Origin: Mallotus nudiflorus
Taxonomy: Eukaryota > Streptophyta > Magnoliopsida > Malpighiales > Euphorbiaceae
DNA: 64,000 nt
Direction of reading: 5' to 3'
Assembly: GCA_947683625.1 (NCBI GenBank)
Contig: CANTUR010000630.1
Span: forward strand, 1,116,001 to 1,180,000
The notes beneath the pieces were generated by a model. It saw only the letters and a list, made by a program, of their open reading frames with translations. It did not search any database and was not told where the DNA came from. Of the stretch, positions 34,561 to 44,372 are shown piece after piece. Made by a program: the position numbers and the translations under genes. Positions within the stretch are counted from its first letter, which is position 1. Each line of letters opens with the position of its first letter.

Positions 34561-37500
34561 TTTTGCATCAACAAATAATAAAATATATTTTTATCTTTTT
34601 CTTTTCTTTTTCTTCTTTTTTCTTTCTTTTTTTTTTTCATTCTTCTTCCTCTCCTCCCTCTCGCTATTGTCAAATCACACCACCACTGGCTTGCCGTCGT
34701 GACCACCATGTCGCACCATCATTTCCTGCGTTGCCACCACCTGCAAGCCTTCCCTTTCACTTCCAACGACTTCAGCTCCTCCCTTGGCCTGACTTCTTCT
34801 CCTCACCAAAATCTGCCCTTGAATGCAACGAGGATTCCGATCGTTTCAGGTAGAGCTCGATAGCTTAATCTCTTCCTCTCCTCTTAGGCATCAATTCCCT
34901 CAAGGTAATTCACTCATCACCACTAAATTCAACTTCGATTTTGTGAAATTTGTTATAAGTTTCAGTTTTTAATTTTTGTTAATTGAGTTTAAATTCGGTT
35001 AACTTACGTTAAATTGACTTAAGATTATTCAAATTGATGTTATAAGCATTCCAAATATTTATTTTTATTTAATTTTGGAGATGATTTTTGAAATGACACT
35101 ATTCCAGGGCTCGGGTTATTGTTCCGGTACAGTCCCAAGATCGGAAAATATTTTATATTTTTAATAAATTCTAATAATTATTTCAAACAAGTTTTGTGAA
35201 GGAAGTTTATTGAAATTGTGTACTGAATTCTTATTATAATTTTTTGAATGTTTATGCCAAAATTAAATTTTTGAAAAAATAATTATAAATTAGTAATTTT
35301 TATTAATTTAAGTAAAATATTGATAATTATGATGTTTTAGACAGATTTTGAGTAATAATAGTATTAAAATAATTTTTATAATCTATTTCCTATTTTTAGA
35401 TAATTAATATTAATTTTTAGAAAATAATAGAATAATAAACTCATTTATTGTTTTTAAGTTTAAATAAGTTATTTGTTGATTTTGTGATATATTTAAGTAA
35501 TTTAAATAGTTATTTGCAATTAATGTTATTTAATTGTAAAATTTGAATTAAGTATGTTTATTGACGAAAATTTAAATATAAACTAGAATTTTACTATTTA
35601 TTGAAAAATAAATATGTTTTATGTCGTTATGAAAATAAATGAATTTGTGGTATTTAAATGAGATTTTATGATTTTTGGAGATTTTAAAGAAAATTATATT
35701 ATTTTATTATTTTTGTGAATTGTGGTTTTCAATTGGGCATTTAATGCAGTTCCAGGGTCCAACCTAAGACTGGTGATTGTGTGAATATTTAAAATATGTT
35801 TTTGTACAGGAACGACTTTATTTTTAGTAAAGAGATTTCCATTTTATAGAGGATACTCTATCAAATTTTTGGTATATTTTTCATAAAATATGATATTGAC
35901 CTGTGTCGAATTTCTAGTTTTAATTGACTTTGTGTTTTTGGTCGAGTCAATTTTGTCAACTCTATAGTTTTTTTATAATTTTTGAGAATTTTCATGAATT
36001 TATTTTATTTATGAGTATATTTTAAATAAATATTATTTATTTTAGAGAATTCCGATATTCGAGCAGTAGCACCTAAGTAGCAGAGAACGCGTCGCCCAAC
36101 ACGCTCAATCTAGAAGTTAATTTTATGAAATGTGTGTTGTGCATGTTTTTATTATATGTTCAAATAAATAAATATAATAAAGAAATGTCCATATGATTAA
36201 TTTATGAATATATTTACATTGTCATATTCATGATCATTTCTTTTATATTTGCGCGTAGAAATTGAAAATATGTTCAAAGGAAATATATTTTGTGATGTTT
36301 TATTTGATTATTATTTAATCATTTAATTATTCATTATTTAATGATTTATTTATTTATTTGTTTGTTTAATTATTTATAATTTAAATTGATTTGGAGATAA
36401 TAGTAGAATGTGCTACCTAGTGGGTGTCACTAGGACTACGTGCACATAGGTAATATCTCAGTATATGCTTAAATTGTGAAATACGCTCAGTGGAACGTGT
36501 GCTCTCGAGCAAGTGTAAATGGTTAGAGATCAGTGGAACTAGTACTCTCGGGTTGAATAAAGGATGTAACTCGGTTGAGCTTGCTCTCAGGACATCAATA
36601 TGGAATAAGTGAAATGACTGTGGCAGTAATTTGGTTGTGCTTACTCTCGGGACGACAGTTACTTGGATTAAAAAGATGCAAAAGACTATTAGAATATGGG
36701 TTTAGGTATTCTACTAGACTTTCCGTCAAAATAATTATTTTATATATTTTCTTAAAGGGATTTCATATTAAATTGATTTAAAAATTATAAATAGATTTTA
36801 TTTAAATATTACTGTGAAAAGGAAATTATTTTAATGATTATGATTACTTTATTTACAATTATTTTGAAAAGGGGGTTTTAACAAATGTTTTTATAAACCA
36901 ATAAGCATTTTATAGAATTAATTCACTTAGTAAAATTTGATTCCCCTCAACTTATATTTTTTAGGACCTCACAGTTAGCTTCTTAGTGTTCCCTATCTGC
37001 GCCGGGTTCATTTTTCACCGACTGCACTATATATATTGGACTGATATATGTACTGTATAATTAAATTCTAGACACCACGTGTAATATCCCGTGTTTTTAA
37101 AATATTTTTACACTGTACTGGGATATACAGTGTTAATAATTTTTGTGTATATATTACGATATTTTCATGAGTTGATATGTATTTAAAACCTATTTTTAAT
37201 ATTGTGTATTATTTACAGTGTTTTACTTAAAATTTTCCCGGGACTTGCATTTTCGGGAAAATTTTCACGTAAACAATGTATTATTAATTATTTTAAATAT
37301 ATTTTCGAACTTGCATGAACTCATACGTATTTTTAAAATACTAAATAAAGTCTGTGTGTGTATATTTATTTAATTAGGGTTTATTATTACACTAATATTA
37401 TATTAATTATTTATTAGTTTTATTGTTATTTAATTATTTTTATTTAGTATAAATTATTAAAATATTAAATTTTATGTGTGTGGTGTATATTTAAAGTGTG

Positions 37501-38778
37501 TAATTTAATATTATTTTATTATATAGTGTAAAGTATATATATATACATATATACATTAAAAATTGTCAAAATTACAAAAGAATTGGAAAATTACCAAACT
37601 GCCCCCGAGTCTTCTTCTTCCTCCCGACCGATTCTCCTCGCCGTTCGGACGCCTGTCACGCCGTTTCTTCACCGTGGGTGTGCCGTCCGGTGTGCCACCG
37701 CCTTCCCCAACCTTTACCGCCGCCTGAGGTAGCCGTTTCCGGCGCCTGGAAGTCGATTTTGGCCGGAGAAGCCGAAAATCGATCCATCGTCGTTCACGTC
37801 GATTCCGGCCACCGTTTTCGACACCGCTGGTCTCTTTCTTCTCCTTGAGCTCCGGTGAGTGTGATTCTAGCTTTGGTTTGAGCTAAAATGGTTTAGAATT
37901 GCTTAGGTTTCGAATTTTCAATTTCGGCCTATTAGGGTTTTTGATTTTTTTGAGCTTAGAATTGGATGATTCATGGAAAATACCTTCACAAATGTTGATC
38001 CTAGTAGCTTAATCTACATTTATGAATTTTTGTAGAATTTTTGGAGATTTTTTGGATTTTTGGGTATTTTTGAATATTTTAATATTATTTTCTAATTTTC
38101 GGAAATTAATTATTTAAATTATGAAATTGGAGTTTATGGTTGAATTAGGTGATGAAATGAATTATAGGAATTTATTTGGAATTTTTATGAATTTCTAAGT
38201 ATTTATTTTGAATTATTGAAGTTTATGTGATTTTGAGAAATTAGGGTTAATTGTGTTTTAAATTGAATTTAATTGGTTAATTGAGTTTAATTATTTATAT
38301 TATTGATAAATATGTTGAGAAAATTAATTTTGGATAATTTTATAATTTTTGGTGAATTTTTGAAGTAATTTAAGTATATTTATATATATAGGGGTATTTT
38401 GGTAATTTTACCCTAAATTGTCTAAAAATGTAATTTAATTGGTTTTAATAGTTATTTAAGGTATAAAAATGATTTCTATAAATTATTTAGTATTTTTAAC
38501 TAATTAAAACTATTTTTCGTGAATTATTTTCAATTATATATATAATATACGGTTTTATTAATAAAATGAGTTTTAATCGGTTTTTACAGTGTTTTAAGGT
38601 TAATTATGTAATTTCTACGTATAAAATGTATTTCTGTGATTTAAGGATATTTTTGGTATACTTGGAATACGTTCTGTGTTTGTGGACCCCGGTCGGTGGA
38701 CTGTAGTTTGGAGTCCGACCGTGGGATTTTGATTGTGCTTTGTGTAGTTTTTCGAAGTGTATTTCTTTGCAGGGTCGG

Positions 38779-38856
38779 CTCTACTCTTTTGAGTAGAGAG
38801 ATGTCCGTTTTACAGGGGAGGTTCTGTCGGATTTTCGATAGAATTCTCGTAAAACG
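38779..38856 (+). other. LTR hairpin module H1 with two following stems (reference copy)
   Basis: Three inverted repeats in 78 bases: CTCTACTC/GAGTAGAG with a TTTT loop (38779-38798), CGTTTTAC/GTAAAACG (38806-38813 with 38849-38856), and enclosed in the latter TTCTGTCG/CGATAGAA (38822-38829 with 38836-38843, one G-U pair). Equivalent stems with changed but still pairing bases occur in the other LTR families, suggesting an RNA structure in the retroelement transcript. Confidence 0.65.
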
Positions 38857-39416
38857 TGATGTCCAATCGAACCCTAATTTCTGATTCTGTGTTTAATACT
38901 CTAGATTGAATTCTAGGATTTCTGTTAGGTTTATTCTGATGTCTATTATTCATTGTTTGTTTAGTTGCGCCGAGACCGAGGGCTAGTGGACCAGGCCCGT
39001 CGGACCTGTCTCGTGGAGCGCATTAGGTGAGTTACTATACTATATATATATGCTTAGGATGCATGATTTAGAAATGCATGTTTTATGTTGATTAAATATG
39101 CATAAATAATTTGATTATTTCTTAAGTTTACATTAAGTATATTTTTGGTTTATTTTTGGTATATAATAAATTATATGCATGTTTTGTAAATAAAATATAT
39201 TTAAAATGTTTTTAAATATATTTCTAGCTTAAGTTATAATTTGATTGAATTCATTTGACGTATATATACTCGAAATATACCTGGTTTACTTTTGATATAT
39301 TTCTGGTATATATATATGGGTTATATTGTTATTCCATTTACATTCATGCATCATTTATTTTTGGTGAATGAATGTTTTACATTATTAATGATGAAGGATA
39401 TCAATAGAACGTGCTA

Positions 39417-39435
39417 CCTAGTGGGCAGCACTAGG
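39417..39435 (+). other. LTR hairpin module H2 (reference copy)
   Basis: CCTAGTG-GGCAG-CACTAGG, a perfect seven-pair stem. Relatives at 61304-61322 read CCTGGTG/CACCAGG, a compensated change. Confidence 0.6.
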
Positions 39436-39541
39436 ACCGAGTACGTACCGATACGCCTATAGTGTTTAGGCTATATTACTAACTTATTTGTGGATATTGA
39501 TTTGATTATGATTATCGATATGTGAGATGTGGTTTGTGGGT

Positions 39542-39639
39542 GTGATTGCTGGAGCTCGGTTGACCAAGTGTCTCGGGGCCAATCACACTGGCAATCAGAC
39601 TGTTGGAGCTCGATTGACTTAGTGTCTCGGGGCCAGTCT
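39542..39639 (+). other. LTR tandem hairpin modules H3a and H3b (reference copy)
   Basis: Two adjacent units share a GAGCTCGRTTGAC...GTGTCTCGGGGCC core but have different flanking stems: GTGATTG/CAATCAC (39542-39548 with 39580-39586) and AGACTG/CAGTCT (39597-39602 with 39634-39639). Confidence 0.55.
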
Positions 39640-40564
39640 ACTGTCTAAATGGATTAAGTGGATATACTTGGAATAAGTGAGCCTGTATGGCTAGAGTGTT
39701 GTTTAACACTATTTTCTGAGGTCGCGTTATTCTAGGGTTCTATGTGATCCTTCATAAAAGATGATTTTTAATGAAAATATATATAAAATGATTTTATTGC
39801 ATCTGTGTGCAATTGCCTGTATATATACATATTATATATACTGTTGACTGTATGCATTATCACTTAGTGTGTATGTATATATATTATAGTAATTCACTCA
39901 GTGAGGTCTGACTCCCCTCCGTTGACTATTTTTCAGGAGAGTCAACTTCTTCAGACCTCAGTAGCAGGTCGATACGCCGGATTTCTTCCGCCCCGGCTTC
40001 TTTGTGTAAACTATTTACTTGAGTCTTATTTATTTTATCTAGACACTGCAGTAGTTGTGAATTAAAGTATTGGATTTCATGTATTTTATTTTAAAGAGAT
40101 GTATTATATTAAAACCGGATTTGTATTAAAGAGATTATGTATCTATGAGACGAGATTTTGATTTAAATCCAGTTTATGTGAATAATATTATGATATTATG
40201 ATTTTTATTTCCGCTGTATATTATATTGTTATTGTTATTATTGCATGATTTATTTTATGTTTAGGCTTGCTACGGGTTCCGGATTCGAAAGAATTCCCGT
40301 TCCCTAGCGCCGGTCATGGTCCCTGTTTTGGGTCGTGACACCACGATAGTTATCTATGAACTTGTATTATTTGTATTCTGAATTGAAATGATATTGTATT
40401 TAAAGAATATTATTATATGTATTTGACATTGTGCATTTATTATTGGTTTATTATCAATTTATTGTTAAGTGTACTGTGTTAATTTTGCGAAAAAATTTTA
40501 AGACTTACTATGGGTTTCAGGTACTTTATGTATTCTTATTCCCTAGTGTTGATCACGTACCTTT

Positions 40565-42119
40565 CAGTTCGGGAGCCCAACTTAGGACTGGTGATTGTGT
40601 GAATATTCAAAGTGTATTTTCATGCAAGAACGACTTTACTTTTAGTAGGGAGATGTCCATTTTACAGATGATACTCTATCAAATTTTTGGTAGATTTTTC
40701 ATAAAACATGACATTGGCCTGTGTCAAATTTCTAGTTTTAATTGACTTTGTCTCTTTGGTCGAATCAGTTTCGTCAATTCTATAGTTTTTTTATAATTTT
40801 CAAGAATTTTCAAGAATTTATTTTATTTTACGAGCATATTTTAAATAAATATTATTTATTTTAGAGAACTTCGGATTCAAGTAGTAACATATGGGCAACA
40901 GAGAACACGTTGCTTGGCACACTCAACTTTTGAGTTAATTTTATGAAATGTGTGTGTTGTGCATGTTTTTATTATATTTTCAAATAATTAAATATAATAA
41001 AGAAATGACTATATGATTAGTTTATGAATATATATATATTGCCATATTCATGATCATTTTTTCTATATTTTTGAGTAGAAATTGAAAACATGTTTAAAGG
41101 AAATTTATTTTGTGACGTTTTATTTGATTACTATTTAATTATTCATTATTTAATGATTTTATTTAATTAATTAATTATTTATAATTTAAATTGATTTGGA
41201 GATAATAGTAGAACGTGCTATATAATGGGTTTCAATAGGACCACGTACACACAGGTAATATCTCAATATATGCTTATATTGTGAAATAGGCTCAGTGGAG
41301 CATATGTTCTCGAGCAAGTGTAAATGGTTAGAGATTGGTGGAGCTAGTGCTCTCGGGCAAGATAAAAAGATCTAACTTGGTTGAGCTTGCTCTCGGGACA
41401 TCAATATGGAATAAGTGAAATGACTGTGGCAGTAATTCAGTTGAGTTTGCTCTCGGGACGACAGTCACTTAAATTAAAGAGAGCCGAAAAACTATTAGAA
41501 TATAGGTTTAGGTGTTCTACCAGACTTTCTGTTAAAATAATTATTTTATATATTTTCTTACAGGGATTTCATATTAAATTGATTTAAGAATATAAATAGA
41601 TTTTATTTAAATATTACTGTGAAAAGGAAATGATTTTAATGATTATGATTATTTTATTTACAATTATTTTGAAAAAGGGTTTTAACAAATGTTTTTATAA
41701 ACCAAAATGCATTTTGTAGAATTAATTCACTCAGTGAGATTTGGTTCCCCTCAACTTATTTTTTGCAAGACCTCACAGTTAGCTTCTTAGTGTTCCTTAT
41801 CTGCGCCGTTTTCGTTCTTTATCGACTGCATTATGTATGTTGGACTGATATATGTACTGTATAATTAAATTTTAGACATTGCAATAATTATCTATGAACT
41901 TGTATTATTTGTATTCTGATTTGAAATGTTATTGTATTTAAAAAATATTGTTATATGTATTTGACATTGTGCATTTATTATTGGTTTATTATCGGTTTAT
42001 TATTAAGTGTATTGTGTTTATTTTAAGAAAAAATTTTAAGATTCATTATGGGTTTTGAGTACTTTATGTATCTTTATTTTTTAGTGTCAATCACATACCT
42101 TTCAGTTCGGGTCATGACA
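40565..42119 (+). repeat. LTR family 3, copy C (5'-truncated)
   Basis: Starts mid-LTR at the CAGTTCGGG junction and continues to the proper LTR end, TTCGGGTCATGACA, at 42119. It includes H1 (40634-40650) and a mutated H2. Only the last 1.55 kb of the LTR is present. Confidence 0.6.
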
Positions 42120-42228
42120 ACTTAGTCCCCAATAAGGAGTCCTTGAAGTTCAAACAATTGTGTAATTGATGGCAAAGTAGAGAAACCCAGGAATATGATG
42201 CAACAATTCTCAGAATGCAAATGGATCT
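42120..42228. other. Non-repetitive sequence beside the SEC22 fragment
   Basis: Probably the 3' flank of the captured SEC22-like exon (minus strand). Nothing else is visible. Confidence 0.3.
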
Positions 42229-42630
42229 CTATAGCTTCGATTTAAACCAAAACAAGAGAAACACGACTCCTAGCACAATAGCAACTGGAGCCCACTTTCT
42301 GATTAAAGCCTGCAGTCAGATTATGTAAAGCAGATAGTTAGTATTGTTTGATTGTATCTATTTCATGCAATTATCTGAGAAAGCATTAATCAAGAAATAC
42401 AGAGATAAGTGGTGTTGAAAAAAAAAAGGAAGTACAGATGTAAGTGATGGCAGAAAAGATGGGGAAATTTTTAAATTTTCAAGTTCAGCAGTACTGATGC
42501 TTGCACTAAAACATTTACATGTCATAGCATAATGGCAAAAAAAAAAAAAAAAAGTATAGAAAGTAATAGTTGGAACTTGTAATATAAATGGAACTGACCT
42601 ACCTATTCAAATCTCTTGCCTTGCAAAGGT
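42229..42630 (-). pseudogene. SEC22: SEC22-type SNARE fragment: two exon pieces and an intron
   Basis: The minus strand of 42229-42309 encodes ALIRKWAPVAIVLG followed by VVFLLFWFKSKL and a stop. This is the membrane anchor of plant SEC22, an R-SNARE of ER-Golgi vesicle fusion. A good acceptor (TGACTGCAG) precedes it. The intron 42310-42598 ends upstream at a GTCAGT donor. The preceding exon piece (42599 to about 42630) reads KARDLNR and then TAG where the gene has a Gln codon, so it is broken. The final residue is also a stop where SEC22 normally ends in Trp. The longin and most of the SNARE domain are absent. Retention of the intron shows a DNA-level copy, not a retrocopy. Confidence 0.7.
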
Positions 42631-42660
42631 AAGCACTTTAATGCATCTGATAGGAAAATC

Positions 42661-42838
42661 TCAAGTAATATCACCATGCTTGTCCATTATGGCACGAAGA
42701 ACTGGAGCATACCTTGGCTTTATAGAGTAAGAATCCACCTGTTCAGTGGGAACATCAACCGAGCTGACTTTATCCAGGCTTGTTTGATTATCAAAAGTGC
42801 ATTCCATATGGAAAACTGAGGGAAGGTACCCCCTTCTT
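42661..42838 (-). pseudogene. Fragment resembling the plant phospholipase-like PEARLI 4 family
   Basis: The minus strand encodes FHMECTFDNQTSLDKVSS, then SYSIKPRYAPVLRAIMDKHG, ending abruptly in a stop 30-40 bp before the SEC22 piece. The 'ILxAIxxKHGDI' type of motif is what I associate with PEARLI 4-like proteins of unknown function. The abrupt fusion to the SEC22 fragment on the same strand suggests juxtaposed pieces of two genes. The family assignment is from memory of the motif and is uncertain. Confidence 0.35.
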
Positions 42839-43069
42839 CCCAAAATAAAAATAATAATTTGAGTTGCTAGATGGTAGCTTAAGTTCATTGGAGTAGAAAC
42901 TGCATCAAATTCACAGTCAGAATTGAAATTTTTTGCAACAAATTCACAGTTGGAACTGAAACCCCCTTCTTCCCAACCATCCCAAAAATCAACCCAGACT
43001 CATAATTTAAAGAAATCACACTCTTTTACAAACAAAATAATTAACAAAAGACAAAAAATTGGAAGCAGA

Positions 43070-43412
43070 TTCAAGAGCAGCGATATGCTAGCCTCTTATT
43101 TAGCACCCACACCATTACTATCAGAATCATGGTGGTTTTAGAGCAGAACAAATTGGAAGCATCGACTATGTTGCATTTTCTGGTATTCAATTGGAAGGAT
43201 TGACCTCCTCTTTTCGCTTCCTCATACGCATTTCAAGCATACTCAACGCGTGCTTTATGGGACAGAGAGAAATGGGGGGGCCAAGGAGGAGGTGGAAAGC
43301 TATCTATAGGAGGGGGTGGGGTAGGTTGGTCAAGCGAGGGAGGAGGAGCATAAGCGTGAGCTAGGTGCTAAGAATCTTGAAATTCACCTTCTTCTTCTTT
43401 AACACTATGCAT
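43070..43412 (-). pseudogene. Proline-rich first-exon-like fragment
   Basis: From ATG at 43412 the minus strand reads MHSVKEEEGEFQDS, stop, then a Pro-rich stretch (PPPSLDQPTPPPPIDSFPPP) and ARVEYA, stop, NAYEEAKRGGQSFQ. Both stops lie in frame and fit single C-to-T changes. It is on the same strand and just upstream of the PEARLI 4-like piece, so it may be the 5' end of the same gene. A GGGGAA microsatellite lies upstream at about 43421-43450. Confidence 0.4.
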
Positions 43413-43449
43413 GGAAACATAAGGGGAAGGGGAAGGGGAAGGGAAGGGA

Positions 43450-44121
43450 ATATAAAGGAAATGGAAGCGGGGCAATTGTATTTAGAGGATAAAAAATAAA
43501 TGGAAACGTAAAATCGGAACAAATATTAAAACTGTATTTGGATAAATAGAAGGAGAATGAAAAAACAATTGTAAAAAGATGATTAAATCAATGTATTATA
43601 TTCATATAATATATCTTTCTACAAATTTATATTATATTTTTTATATTTTAAATTATACACATACTTTGTTGATATACCTTTATTTTCCTATAAAATATGT
43701 CATAGTTTATGTATGTATATTAATTTTTCAATATAAAAATTTTTCAATTATCAATTTATTAATAAACTAGTAACATAAAAAAAAATTTCATAACAATATA
43801 GGGAAAAAACCAATCAAACCACAACAAATGGGAGAAGCAAGAACAACATATTAGAAAAAAGAAAGAAAACCTAAAAAAAATAGAAATAAAACCTAAATAT
43901 ATAAAAGGGTTATTTTAGAATTTAATAAAATAATAGGGACAAAAATGTCTATTTATACAAAGTGATTTCTCCTCCTAGGAGGGAAAATTTTTTTACACCC
44001 AATTTGGGGTGTAATGATTTTTCCCTTTTACAAGAGAATGAGAGAGAATAATTCCCCTTTAATTCTTAATCCCATTAAAAATATTTATAGTTGCCAAATA
44101 ATATAAAATCTCATTCTCCAC
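43450..44121. other. AT-rich sequence inside the putative Mutator-like element
   Basis: No gene. It includes the small palindromes CTCCTAGGAG (about 43972) and ACACCC/GGGTGT (about 43995-44012), possibly ends of a degenerate miniature element. Confidence 0.3.
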
Positions 44122-44372
44122 CAAATTCATTTTTTAGGGGCATATTTGTCTCTAATTCATATATATATATATTTTCATACGTGGTAGGTGACAAGGCCGT
44201 AAGTGGGACTCATGAAAGTTCAATCACCACTCAGGTAGGGATATTTTGGCCAAATTTACCAAATTACTCAAAAATTTTAAAGTTGAGATAACAAAATAGA
44301 AAAAAAAAAAAAAGTTCAAACGTAAAAATAGCAAAAATTAAAAAGTTGAGACATCAAAAATTTAATTTTTCC
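44122..44372 (-). repeat. Right terminal inverted repeat (Mutator-like)
   Basis: Inverted and diverged copy of 19126-19369. Its outer end is TAATTTTTCC and it carries the FWPN-encoding marker segment in the opposite orientation. By eye, roughly three quarters of the bases match. Confidence 0.6.

Larger units (their letters stand above)
37080..40340 (+). repeat. Solo LTR of the intact-gypsy family
   Basis: 3261 bp, TGTAATATCCCGTG to GGGTCGTGACA, in the opposite orientation to the full element at 19673-31160 and clearly the same family. It has a 5-bp target duplication, CCACG, at 37075-37079 and 40341-40345. There is no internal region, so it arose by LTR-LTR recombination. It is visibly more diverged than the two LTRs of the intact element. 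Confidence 0.93.
34561..40573 (+). repeat. LTR family 3, copy B, interrupted by a solo LTR
   Basis: Homologous to copies A and C. The solo LTR at 37080-40340 splits it within the word GACACCACG. The two halves, 34561-37079 and 40346-40573, rejoin perfectly once one CCACG is removed. The 3' end fuses to copy C inside the word CAGTTCGGG. Confidence 0.65.
19126..44372. mobile_element. Putative Mutator-like transposon expanded by nested retroelements
   Basis: Imperfect inverted repeats at 19126-19369 and 44122-44372 bound the region. Their outer ends both read GGAAAAATT followed by ATTTTTGAT, then TCTCAACTTTTTAATTTTT, pointing outward. Without the nested LTR elements, about 2-4 kb of non-retroelement DNA remains, including host-gene fragments near 42.2-43.4 kb. 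No transposase is seen. The flanking 9-mers are T-rich and similar but do not prove a target duplication, so the two repeats could belong to separate copies. Confidence 0.35.
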
